Below, piece after piece: positions 20,115-27,428 of a stretch of 40,244 bases of DNA. Position numbers and translations under genes: made by a program. Numbering within the stretch: position 1 is the first letter of the stretch; each line of letters begins with the position of its first letter. The notes under the pieces were generated by a model. The model was not told the origin of the DNA. It worked only from the letters and a program-made list of their open reading frames with translations, and did not search any database. The stretch comes from Bacillota bacterium. Its GTDB lineage: Bacteria; Bacillota; Negativicutes; Sporomusales; CTSoil-080. The stretch covers positions 1 through 40,244 of the forward strand of contig JAGGAE010000003.1 in assembly GCA_017889725.1 (NCBI GenBank). Direction: 5' to 3'.

Positions 20115-20642
20115 CTAATGCAGTATCTTCACAACCTCCGCTAACCGTAACCTTTCTTTATTATGCTGTTCCCGTTCATTTCCATAGCCGAGACAAATAA
20201 TAGCTACCGCTCTTAGTCTTGGCGGCGCTTCCACCAGGGTTTGCACTTCGACTTCGTCAAAGCCACCTACCCAGCAAGTATCCAGGCCAAGACCTTCCGC
20301 CGCAAGCAAAATATTGGTTGCCGCAGCCGCGGTATCCTGCAGACAATACAATTGCGCGCCGCGTTCCCCATACCGTTCATTAGAGCGGGCCGGGTCCGCC
20401 AGGACGACGATAACAACCGGAGCCTGCGCCACCTGCTCTTGATCAAAGCAAGAAGCTGAAATTCTTTCTTTTAATTCGGCATTTGTTACCACATAAAAGT
20501 ACCATGGCTGCAAATTTCCCGCACTGGGTGCCCAACAAGCGGCTTCCATAATCCTGGTTATCGTAGGTTCGGGTACCATCTGGGGTTTAAAGCTCCGTAC
20601 ACTATGAACATCGCGCATGGCATTAAACACATCTTTTGTCAT
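20115..20642 (-). CDS. Nitroreductase-family flavoprotein
   Basis: A 175-residue FMN-dependent NAD(P)H oxidoreductase of the nitroreductase superfamily, the short kind (usually 165-200 residues). Signatures are the HSVRSFKP start segment, EAACWAPSAGNLQPWYF, and LAAEGLGLDTCWVGG near 120. The substrate is unknown; many such anaerobe enzymes act on quinones, flavins or nitro compounds. The ATG follows AAGGAGG at seven bases. It lies 12 bases after the DUF5665 gene and ahead of yteA, so a short operon is likely. Confidence 0.9.
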   Translation of the reverse strand: MTKDVFNAMRDVHSVRSFKPQMVPEPTITRIMEAACWAPSAGNLQPWYFYVVTNAELKERISASCFDQEQVAQAPVVIVVLADPARSNERYGERGAQLYCLQDTAAAATNILLAAEGLGLDTCWVGGFDEVEVQTLVEAPPRLRAVAIICLGYGNEREQHNKERLRLAEVVKILH

Positions 20643-20654
20643 ACAAATTCCTCC

Positions 20655-20960
20655 TTAAAAGCTTCCATTTCTTGTTTCGACAATGTGTATCACTTCAGCA
20701 ATAAAAGCTCCGATTCCTGGAATGTTGAGTAAAATCAACCGTCGTAAAAATTCGATTACCAGTGCAAAAACCAAGGTGGCCCCAAGCGCAATCCCTAGCC
20801 CACGGGCAATACCGGCAACCAAATTAACAAATATAAGTCGCCCGGGTCTTTGCAACAATTCCATATAATCGGCAATTCGGAGCGACTCTAAATGTGTTAC
20901 AAGTTTTTCTAACTGGACATCAATAAACTTCGTTTTTTCGGCCTCATGCACTAAGATCAT
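20655..20960 (-). CDS. DUF5665-type small membrane protein
   Basis: A 101-residue protein. The N-terminal third is soluble and charged (KLVTHLESLRIADYMELLQRP). The C-terminal part has two hydrophobic segments at about 43-70 and 74-92 with a GIARGLGIALGATL core, which matches DUF5665 as I remember it. Function is unknown; the family is common in spore-forming Firmicutes. ATG 20960 directly follows a run of eight G, too close to serve as its ribosome site. GTG at 20951 would have proper spacing and may be the true start. It is first in a run with the nitroreductase and yteA. Confidence 0.75.
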   Translation of the reverse strand: MILVHEAEKTKFIDVQLEKLVTHLESLRIADYMELLQRPGRLIFVNLVAGIARGLGIALGATLVFALVIEFLRRLILLNIPGIGAFIAEVIHIVETRNGSF

Positions 20961-21012
20961 CCCCCCCCTGCATCCATTAGTATTACCATAGCGAAAAACC
21001 TAATCCCAAGCT

Positions 21013-21091
21013 TATGGCAATACCGCATAAGACCCGCCTGAAACTTTCGCGTTTTCTGGCGGGTCTTTCAGCACCGAAGTTTATTGCCATA
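21013..21091. repeat. Nested inverted repeat, 79 nt
   Basis: Outer arms TATGGCAATA / TATTGCCATA (21013-21022, 21082-21091) enclose inner arms AAGACCCGCC / GGCGGGTCTT (21029-21038, 21058-21067), and the inner loop can fold further (GAAAC/GTTTT). It begins three bases beyond the ytfJ stop. Neither flank has a U-tract, so it is not an ordinary terminator. Confidence 0.75.
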
Positions 21092-21093
21092 GA

Positions 21094-21534
21094 TTACAGG
21101 GAAGCATGCTCCGTATCAGTAAGTTTCGATGGATGTTCATGGCTATGTTTATTTCCCATAAATTCGCCAGAAATCTCCTGTACCTTATTCAAAACCTGCG
21201 GTACCATATCAATGATCCTGTCATACAACACATTCCCCTCTATCGGCATAAACCGTATACCACTACTAGGTGAACACACCAGAAATCCTGAAGGCTTGAC
21301 ACTAACCCCTGCTCCGCTACCGCCGCCAAAAGGATGACTGTTTTTCTCCCCCTCTCCTTCAAAGTCAAAATCTCCACCACCAGCGGCAAAGCCAAAAGCA
21401 ACCCTTGAAATAGGGATAATTACGGTACCATCCGCTGTTTCCACAGCATCACCGACAATGGTATTGACATCTACCATGTCCTTAATGCTTTCCATGGCTG
21501 TCTTCATCAAGCTCTGTATTGGATGCTCGTCCAT
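21094..21534 (-). CDS. ytfJ: YtfJ-family sporulation protein (GerW)
   Basis: A 146-residue protein from ATG 21534 (MDEHPIQSLMKTAM), backed by GAGGAGG nine bases upstream. The frame stays open 16 codons more, but this is only overlap with the upstream gene. Signatures are TIVGDAVETADGTVIIPISRVAFGFAAGGG, followed by GGGSGAGVSVKPSGFLV and a C-terminal helix. In B. subtilis YtfJ (GerW) is made in the forespore and is needed for normal germination; its biochemistry is not settled. It overlaps DUF2953 by 53 bases and precedes a long hairpin. Conservation suggests a spore former. Confidence 0.92.
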   Translation of the reverse strand: MDEHPIQSLMKTAMESIKDMVDVNTIVGDAVETADGTVIIPISRVAFGFAAGGGDFDFEGEGEKNSHPFGGGSGAGVSVKPSGFLVCSPSSGIRFMPIEGNVLYDRIIDMVPQVLNKVQEISGEFMGNKHSHEHPSKLTDTEHASL

Positions 21535-22201
21535 ACTCACACGCCTCCTCATATGGAAATTGTAAAATACGCAAGAACGCATTTATAACATTACCCAGCC
21601 GTACACTGATTATGCACTGAAAGTTGACTTCCACTCTGGATTTACAATAGTCAGGAGTAAGTTCAAAACAAGGTTGATGTATCATCATAACACGTCTTTC
21701 CATCCCCATATACAATAAACTAATTACCGGCCAAAACGCCCCGGCCGCCAACCCAGTCAGTGCGGCATCCCCTGTACCAACCTTCGTCTTGCAAACCAAT
21801 TTTTCACAAACCAGATTTTTCATAAGTATGTTCATCACATACTTATATATTCTGGTAAACCAGCGAATTTGACAATGCAATTTGCGCCATAATCTTGTGT
21901 GCTCTAAAAATGCCTTTATCGTTTTTTTTACAAAACGCCGCTCCCGCTCAGGCTTATTCGTGAACTTTTCTTCCCCGGCCTCAATTTCAGCTTTCGCCCA
22001 AGGTACTATATAAGTATCCCATATATTAATCAGAGGTACCTCCATCCTGTATTCAATCAGCCGTCTTAATAACCAAATACTGACTGAAAGTGTATCATTT
22101 TCAGCCGCCCGGTTGTAATCCAACAGCACAGAAACTTTTATACGCAATATTATAGCACTCAAGGCTATCAACGCCATGATGGCCGCCAACAAAGTTTCCA
22201 T
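21482..22201 (-). CDS. DUF2953 protein with N-terminal membrane anchor
   Basis: A 239-residue protein. The N-terminus (METLLAAIMALIALSAIIL) is one hydrophobic anchor, then comes a basic soluble domain with LVCKTKVGTGDAALTGLAAGAFWPVISLL, the DUF2953 hallmark. The family is associated with ytfJ in spore formers and has no known activity. I start at ATG 22201, with AAGGGGAG six bases upstream. The C-terminal 18 codons are read in another frame as the start of ytfJ. The two genes share a transcript and probably a regulator of the forespore, but no sigma-F or sigma-G promoter match was convincing in the 190-bp gap. Confidence 0.85.
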   Translation of the reverse strand: METLLAAIMALIALSAIILRIKVSVLLDYNRAAENDTLSVSIWLLRRLIEYRMEVPLINIWDTYIVPWAKAEIEAGEEKFTNKPERERRFVKKTIKAFLEHTRLWRKLHCQIRWFTRIYKYVMNILMKNLVCEKLVCKTKVGTGDAALTGLAAGAFWPVISLLYMGMERRVMMIHQPCFELTPDYCKSRVEVNFQCIISVRLGNVINAFLRILQFPYEEACEYGRASNTELDEDSHGKH

Positions 22202-22344
22202 ATCCGTCTCCCCTTCCATCGACAGAACTAGTGTGGCATAGAATCCTTTCTCCCATACACTCCAGATTGAAAAACTTACCTAAAGGAAACCCGGATATTA
22301 TGTAGAATAAAAGTTGAGCAATAGAAAATCGATTGTACTTGTTA

Positions 22345-22377
22345 CCATCTTCACTGTTTCATGAAGCTGGTTTTTTT
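22345..22377 (+). terminator. Leader terminator (attenuator candidate) upstream of PBP2
   Basis: CCATCTTCA and TGAAGCTGG pair over nine positions with one mismatch around an 8-nt loop, followed by seven T. No plus-strand gene ends here, so it would act inside the PBP2 leader, about 36 bases before the ATG. Confidence 0.6.
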
Positions 22378-22413
22378 ATTGAGTGAACGTTAAAGGGGAA
22401 AGGAAACTCGAAA

Positions 22414-24351
22414 ATGACCGATAAAGATCATAATCAACGTATTGAGATATTAGGATACGTCCTCATGCTTATTATTTTTGCCCTAATCACTCGTTTAGTA
22501 TTTTTACAGATTGCCCACGGGCAAGATTATAAACGATTATCCGACAATAACCGTATTAAACTCATGCCAATTATGGCACCACGAGGCCTGTTTTATGACC
22601 GTAACAATATCCCACTGGTCTCCAACCGACCAGGATTCACTGTATCCTTAGTTCCCATCGAAGGCCCTATCAGTGAGAATGTCATTAACACTCTAGCCAC
22701 TTACTTAAACATGAAACCCGAGCAGATCCGGGAAAAAGTAGCTAAACTAGACAATCCTCTGGAACCGGTTCGGGTTAAAGATGACGTAGGTCCTGATATC
22801 GTAACCAAAATAAAAGAACACCAGGATGAGCTGCCCGGTGTTATTATCGAAATTCAATCGGTAAGAAACTATATTAATAAAGAACTGGCGGCGCACATCT
22901 TCGGCTACGTCAGTGAAATCAGCGATGCCGAATTGGAAAAGAAAAAAGCTCAGGGTTATAAGTCCGGCAATATCATCGGCAAATTCGGCCTGGAACAAGT
23001 TTTTGACAAAGAAATTCGCGGCGAAGACGGCGGCAGCCAGATCGAAGTAGACGTTAACGGACGCCCCATGCGCATGCTGGGACGAAAAGAACCAGTACTA
23101 GGTAATAGCCTTGTACTGACGATTGACGCCAAAATTCAAAAGGCGGCCGAACAGGCAATAGATAATCGCCTGCGCTATCTCCAAACCCGGTTAGGCAACA
23201 TAAACGCCAAGGCTGGTGCAGCTGTTGTACTCAATCCGAAAACCGGAGAAGTATTAGCCATGGTTAGCCGACCAACCTTTAATCCAAATGACTTTAACGG
23301 CGGCATCTCCGCGAAAAATTGGAAAGCTATAAATGACAACCCATTCAATCCTATGTCCAACAGGGCTATCGCCGGTGAATATCCGCCGGGCTCCACCTTC
23401 AAAATCATTACCGGCACAGCCGCTTTGGAATTAGGAAAAGTTACACCGGAAGAAAAAATCCTAGATACCGGTCATCACTGGCTGATTCCTAAAGGAAACG
23501 CAATGGGAGAAGCCTTAGGCTGGATCAGCTTTAAAGATGCCCTGTCGAAGTCCGACAATGTATACTTTTATGAAATGGGCAATCGCCTAGGCATCGATAA
23601 TCTAGAAAGATACGCCCGTCAATTTGGACTGGGTGCTCCTACCGGAATCGAACTAAAAGGCGAAGCCGAAGGCCTTGTAGCGAACCAGCGCTATAAACAA
23701 GAGGTATATGGAGAAGACTGGTATTTATCAGAAACCTTTGACGCTGCGATTGGTCAAGGTTTTCAGCTGGCAACACCGATTCAAATGGCAACTGTTATGA
23801 GCCAAGTTGCCAACGGCGGACACCGCTTCCGTCCTTATTTGGTCACCAAGGAGCTGGCACCTGATGGTTCAGTGGCCAAAACCTTCCAACCGGAAGAGGT
23901 AGGCAAAGTGGATATTTCTGATCGCACCCTCAATCTGATACGTTCGGCCTTGTATGATGTTGCCCGTCCGGGCGGTACCGCCGCGTACGTGTTCGACGGA
24001 TTTCCCATTCCGATTGCTGGTAAAACCGGTACTGCAGAAAACCCCCATGGGGACGATCACGGCTGGTTCGTAGCCTACGCCCCCTTCGACAATCCTACCG
24101 TAGTTGTAGCAGTCGTTGTTGAGCAAGGCGGTTTCGGTTCCGACTCCGCCGCGCCGATTGCCCGAAAAATACTGGAGAAGCGCAAAAAACCGGACACCCC
24201 GAACCAGTCAACACAAACTCGACTCCCCCGATCAAACCTTAGTTATAGCAAGAATAGGAAAGGAGGGCAACTGCCCTCCTTTCCTATTCTTGCATATCTG
24301 CGTCCGGCTGTAATAGTTCCGCCAACTTCGGCATATCGTCGAGCGTCTTAA
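22414..24351 (+). CDS. mrdA: Penicillin-binding protein 2 (transpeptidase), probably frameshifted tail
   Basis: Class B PBP that cross-links peptidoglycan, usually in rod elongation. An N-terminal TM anchor (about 16-34) is followed by a pedestal domain ([10 protein letters not shown]). The catalytic Ser327 lies in GSTFK, Ser380 in SDN, and KTGT at 537-540, all intact. The open frame runs to 24351, but the last roughly 56 residues have unlikely composition and read through a 22-bp hairpin into scpB. Reading one base back near 24180 gives a tail [14 protein letters not shown]... ending at TAG 24240-24242, before the hairpin. So a one-base loss there is likely. The catalytic domain is not affected. 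AAAGGA precedes the ATG. Confidence 0.9.
   Translation: MTDKDHNQRIEILGYVLMLIIFALITRLVFLQIAHGQDYKRLSDNNRIKLMPIMAPRGLFYDRNNIPLVSNRPGFTVSLVPIEGPISENVINTLATYLNMKPEQIREKVAKLDNPLEPVRVKDDVGPDIVTKIKEHQDELPGVIIEIQSVRNYINKELAAHIFGYVSEISDAELEKKKAQGYKSGNIIGKFGLEQVFDKEIRGEDGGSQIEVDVNGRPMRMLGRKEPVLGNSLVLTIDAKIQKAAEQAIDNRLRYLQTRLGNINAKAGAAVVLNPKTGEVLAMVSRPTFNPNDFNGGISAKNWKAINDNPFNPMSNRAIAGEYPPGSTFKIITGTAALELGKVTPEEKILDTGHHWLIPKGNAMGEALGWISFKDALSKSDNVYFYEMGNRLGIDNLERYARQFGLGAPTGIELKGEAEGLVANQRYKQEVYGEDWYLSETFDAAIGQGFQLATPIQMATVMSQVANGGHRFRPYLVTKELAPDGSVAKTFQPEEVGKVDISDRTLNLIRSALYDVARPGGTAAYVFDGFPIPIAGKTGTAENPHGDDHGWFVAYAPFDNPTVVVAVVVEQGGFGSDSAAPIARKILEKRKKPDTPNQSTQTRLPRSNLSYSKNRKGGQLPSFPILAYLRPAVIVPPTSAYRRAS
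24248..24293. terminator. 46-nt perfect hairpin between PBP2 and scpB
   Basis: Two 22-nt arms (24248-24269 and 24272-24293) are exactly complementary with a 2-nt loop. The scpB stop codon lies in the right arm and the corrected PBP2 stop is six bases before the left arm. It has no strong U-tract on either side. Confidence 0.8.
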
Positions 24352-24776
24352 GTCCAAAGCACTTGAGAAATTCAGCCGTAGTACCGAACAAAATCGGCCT
24401 CCCTATAGCTTCTTTACGTCCCACTTCTTTAATCAACCCCCGTTCCAGCAGGGTATTCACCACTCCGTCGGCTTTTAAAAGCAACTATGGAAAGGGTTTC
24501 CATCGCAGCCATGGATAGTTTAGCTTCCTGAATCTGTATGAGTTTATCCAGCGTTCCGGCACACTCAGGCTTAGTACATAGCTGGTAGCCACCAGCTACT
24601 TCGAGGATTTTTAAGCCCCGTTGATTACTGGACATATCCTGTTTTAATTCCTCAATCAAATCTATGACGTTTTGACGGTCAAGTTCAAGCATTTCAGCCA
24701 GCTTATCTGCTGAAATCGGGTCACCGTACGCAAAAAGCAGCGCCTCGATGTGCCCTTTTAAGTGACTGTAGAACAT
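24284..24776 (-). pseudogene. scpB: scpB, disrupted by internal deletion and frameshift
   Basis: ScpB is the kleisin-associated winged-helix subunit of the SMC-ScpAB chromosome-segregation complex. The first part, from ATG 24776, reads normally to ETLSIVAFK. At about 24473-24480 the frame changes, and the next bases encode [22 protein letters not shown]... to the stop at 24284. Family members have about 14 more residues here (QPITRxEIxxIRGV), which are missing, so about 44 bases appear to be lost across a short A-run. That removes the helix-turn-helix of the second winged domain. The upstream frame ends early at 24429. Either the gene is broken or the assembly is wrong here. Confidence 0.85.
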
Positions 24777-25492
24777 CAATTAACAACCTCTCCCCAGGTA
24801 AGATAAATCGGGCCAAAGCTGTGTTTTTGGGAAATACCAATCCTGTTAAGCTTAATTAATTCCAGCAGCGCTAAAAATGCGGTTACCATCTCTGTGCGCG
24901 AGCCGCTCCTAATAAAACACTGGCTAAATTCCATTTTTCCATCATTTTTCCGCAGCAAGAATATAATATCCTGCATTTTATCCTGTATACTGATTTCTTC
25001 CCTGGTTACTACCGCAAAGTTTTCTACACCACTTTCCCATAAGGTGGCGAAAGCAGCAATTAATTCTTCAATCTTTAACCCATTTGGCAAAATCATCTTA
25101 GTACCAAAATCATGAAGAGGACGCGTAAACATTTTTTCCTTTGATTCAAACATTTCTCCCAAGCACAGTGCAGCTTCCTTATAGCGCCGGTACTCCAAGA
25201 GACGGTTAACCAGTTCCTGCCGGGGATCCTCTTCCAGTTCCGAAACATCAACCGGAGGTGGCTTAGGCAAGAGCATTCGGGACTTAATCTGAAGCAAAGT
25301 GGCGGCCATAACTAAAAATTCACTGGCAATTTCAATGTTAAACTGTTCCATAGCCTGAAGATAAGCTAGGTATTGTTCCGTCACTTCAGCAATCGGGATA
25401 TCATAAATGTTCAATTGATTCTTTTCAATTAAATGCATTAGCAAAGCTACCGGTCCTTCAAAGCTTTGCACTCTGATATTATACTCTGACAT
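24776..25492 (-). CDS. scpA: Segregation and condensation protein A (kleisin)
   Basis: Kleisin that bridges the SMC heads and binds ScpB, in DNA segregation. The 238-residue protein has the N-terminal SEYNIRVQSFEGPVALLMHLIEKNQLNIYDIPI signature in part, EFLVMAATLLQIKSRMLLP, and a C-terminal winged helix ending with TFLALLELIKLNR-like VTAFLALLELIKL. Length is normal. It begins six bases after trpS and has no clear ribosome site, so it may be translated by coupling. Its stop overlaps the scpB start (TGATG). ScpA is intact although scpB is damaged. Confidence 0.95.
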   Translation of the reverse strand: MSEYNIRVQSFEGPVALLMHLIEKNQLNIYDIPIAEVTEQYLAYLQAMEQFNIEIASEFLVMAATLLQIKSRMLLPKPPPVDVSELEEDPRQELVNRLLEYRRYKEAALCLGEMFESKEKMFTRPLHDFGTKMILPNGLKIEELIAAFATLWESGVENFAVVTREEISIQDKMQDIIFLLRKNDGKMEFSQCFIRSGSRTEMVTAFLALLELIKLNRIGISQKHSFGPIYLTWGEVVN

Positions 25493-25495
25493 ATA

Positions 25496-26482
25496 TTATA
25501 GTTTCATAGCAGATCTTACTTCTTCCATCGTGGCTGTAGCCACAACTCTGGCCCGTTCCGCACCACGGGCCAAAATTTCTTTTACCCGTGCCGGATTGGC
25601 TTCTAAAGCGAGCCGACGTTCATAAATACCAGCTAAAGACTCTACCATCTTTGCCGCCAATTTCTTCTTACAGTCCACACAGCCAATACCGGCGATGCGG
25701 CAATTCGAAGAAATATCGTCAGTTTCTTCTTTATTAAATAACTTATGAAATGTATAGACCGTACATACATCAGGATTACCTACATCAGTTTTACGAATGC
25801 GCTGAGGATCGGTTACCATTAAACGAACTCTGGCGCTCAGCTCATCGGGATGCGCGGCATAAGGAATTTCGTTCCCATACGATTTACTCATTTTACGACC
25901 GTCGATACCCGGCAATACGGCTGCCTCGCTAAGCATAGCCTGTGGCTCAGGAAATACAGGCCTGTACAAATTATTAAATCTCCTTGTGATCTCGCGGGAT
26001 AGCTCAAGATGCGGGATCTGATCCTCCCCTACCGGTACCGTGTCAGCCTTGTACAATAGTATATCGGCAGTCATAAGTTCAGGATATCCCAAAAAGCCAT
26101 ATGTATTAATTTCTTTGCCCATAGCGCCAAGCTGCTGCAGCTTGTCCTTATAGGTGGGGACCCGTTCCAGCCAGGACAGCGGCGTAATCATAGATAATAA
26201 CAAATGCAATTCCGCGTGTTCTTTCACTGCAGACTGAACAAATATAACATTTTTCTCTGGATCAAGCCCCGCGCTTAGCCAGTCTAACGCCATTTCATAG
26301 ATATTACTCGAAATTTTGCTCGGCTCTTCATACGACGAAGTCAACGCATGCCAATCGACAATCGAGAAAAAACAATCATAATCATTTTGAAGTCTTACCC
26401 AACTATCCAGCGCTCCCAGAAAATTTCCCAAGTGAAATTTTCCGGACGGCTGCATGCCGCTAAAAATACGTCCTTTACTCAT
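25496..26482 (-). CDS. trpS: Tryptophanyl-tRNA synthetase
   Basis: Class Ic synthetase charging tRNA-Trp. The HIGH-like signature is PSGKFHLGN (12-20), and the KMSKS loop GRKMSKSYGN is near residue 195. At 328 residues it is typical. Segments LTADILLYKAD-like MTADILLYKADTVPVGEDQ are conserved. It has a C-terminal cysteine-rich piece GCVDCKKKLA. The ATG follows GGGAGAG. No T-box is seen upstream: the previous gene ends just 18 bases before it. Its order M50 protease-trpS-scpA-scpB is usual for Firmicutes of this type. Confidence 0.97.
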   Translation of the reverse strand: MSKGRIFSGMQPSGKFHLGNFLGALDSWVRLQNDYDCFFSIVDWHALTSSYEEPSKISSNIYEMALDWLSAGLDPEKNVIFVQSAVKEHAELHLLLSMITPLSWLERVPTYKDKLQQLGAMGKEINTYGFLGYPELMTADILLYKADTVPVGEDQIPHLELSREITRRFNNLYRPVFPEPQAMLSEAAVLPGIDGRKMSKSYGNEIPYAAHPDELSARVRLMVTDPQRIRKTDVGNPDVCTVYTFHKLFNKEETDDISSNCRIAGIGCVDCKKKLAAKMVESLAGIYERRLALEANPARVKEILARGAERARVVATATMEEVRSAMKL

Positions 26483-26500
26483 AGTAATTTTCTCTCCCTG

Positions 26501-27118
26501 CTATAATAGTAACGATACAGCCGCCCTGATTACAACATCAAGACTTCTGATTATCGGATCAATAACCATTCCAATTACATTCAAATACACCAACGCAATT
26601 AAAATAAAGGGGCCGTAAGGAGCAATTTGTTCAAATGCGTATGCCTGTTTTCCAGGCAGAAGGGAACTGACTATTTTTGAACCATCTAACGGCGGAAGCG
26701 GGATTAAATTAAATACGGTTAAAATAAGATTGAAAGTATACGTCCAAATAATAACCTTCTCCACTTCAATGGGTACATGAATATGGTCTACAAAAACATA
26801 CAATACCCAGCAAATAATCGCCGTAACAAAGTTAAAGGCAGGTCCCGCCAACGACACCAAAAGCATACCCGTTTTTCCGTTACGCAAATTGTACGGGTTT
26901 ACCGGTACCGGTTTCGCCCAACCAAAATGGGCAATCCACAACATAATAAGACCTATTGGATCCAAATGCGGAATGGGATTTAACGTCAGTCGTCCTGCAA
27001 CCCTTGGAGTCGGATCTCCTAAAGATACCGCCACCCGAGCATGGCCGTATTCGTGAACAGTTAATGCAATCAATAAAGCCGGAATCTGAAAAATCGCATC
27101 AGGACTAAAACTAAACAC
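26501..27118 (-). CDS. Site-2-protease-like M50 zinc metalloprotease
   Basis: A 205-residue polytopic membrane protein. HEYGH (22-26) is the zinc-binding site, with Asp145 in NLIPLPPLDG as the third ligand. Hydrophobic segments cover most of 10-30, 53-68, 90-112, 122-142 and 165-200. It is the compact 'site-2 protease family' lacking PDZ domains, unlike RseP. Substrates are unknown. The start is GTG 27118 with AAGGAGG seven bases upstream. It leads the operon of trpS and scpAB. A short ORF overlaps its start. Confidence 0.92.
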   Translation of the reverse strand: MFSFSPDAIFQIPALLIALTVHEYGHARVAVSLGDPTPRVAGRLTLNPIPHLDPIGLIMLWIAHFGWAKPVPVNPYNLRNGKTGMLLVSLAGPAFNFVTAIICWVLYVFVDHIHVPIEVEKVIIWTYTFNLILTVFNLIPLPPLDGSKIVSSLLPGKQAYAFEQIAPYGPFILIALVYLNVIGMVIDPIIRSLDVVIRAAVSLLL

Positions 27119-27188
27119 TATGTATCCTCCTTAAACTGTTTAAATCGCCGTCTAAACGGCAAGCCGAATATTCATCCTCACGCGACAT
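27111..27188 (-). CDS. Possible 25-residue leader ORF overlapping the M50 protease start
   Basis: A 25-codon ORF (MSREDEYSACRLDGDLNSLR...) from ATG 27188 preceded by GGGAAGAAGG. It ends in TAG at 27111, which lies inside the first codons of the M50 gene; its own last codons include the AAGGAGG. Translating it would pass over the downstream ribosome site, so it could couple or inhibit. The rest of the 310-bp gap (27119-27428) holds a promoter candidate and the lysA terminator, nothing else seen. Confidence 0.35.
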   Translation of the reverse strand: MSREDEYSACRLDGDLNSLRRIHSV

Positions 27189-27233
27189 AATTGCCTTCTT
27201 CCCTAATGCACACCTACTCCAGTGTACCTTATC

Positions 27234-27262
27234 ATTTTGTCACAGAATCATAAGATAATCAA
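27234..27262 (-). promoter_or_regulatory. Promoter candidate of the M50-trpS-scpA-scpB operon
   Basis: TTGATT (-35, 27257-27262), 17-bp spacer, CAAAAT (-10, 27234-27239). The -10 has only four consensus positions. Confidence 0.45.
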
Positions 27263-27371
27263 GCATCACTAGCGGATTCTCATGAAAACAGCCTGGCCAA
27301 ATCGGTTCTAAACACCCGCTGTTTTCTATTGAAACTACTCACTGCTACTAATTATACAAAAAAACACAAAA

Positions 27372-27409
27372 ATAGGCAAAGAATTGCTTAGCGGCAATTC
27401 CTCGCCTAT
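27372..27409 (-). terminator. Terminator of lysA
   Basis: Minus strand ATAGGCGAGGAATTGC pairs with GCAATTCTTTGCCTAT, then TTTTGTGTTTTTTTG. It starts about 20 bases past the lysA stop. Confidence 0.88.
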
Positions 27410-27428
27410 AAAAAATACTATACATCAA

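Noticed and set aside
22220-22413. Sigma-G/E-type promoter (CATAATA) ahead of DUF2953-ytfJ
   Set aside because: The -10 resembles sigma-G but no matching -35 at 17-18 bp; not strong enough to annotate.
24116-24313. Plus frame across the end of PBP2
   Set aside because: Another frame of PBP2, running through the hairpin; the corrected tail in the third frame ends at 24242 and fits better.
24284-24484. C-terminal scpB fragment as an independent gene
   Set aside because: It starts at a TTG in the middle of the ScpB sequence and continues the family alignment, so it is part of a disrupted scpB.
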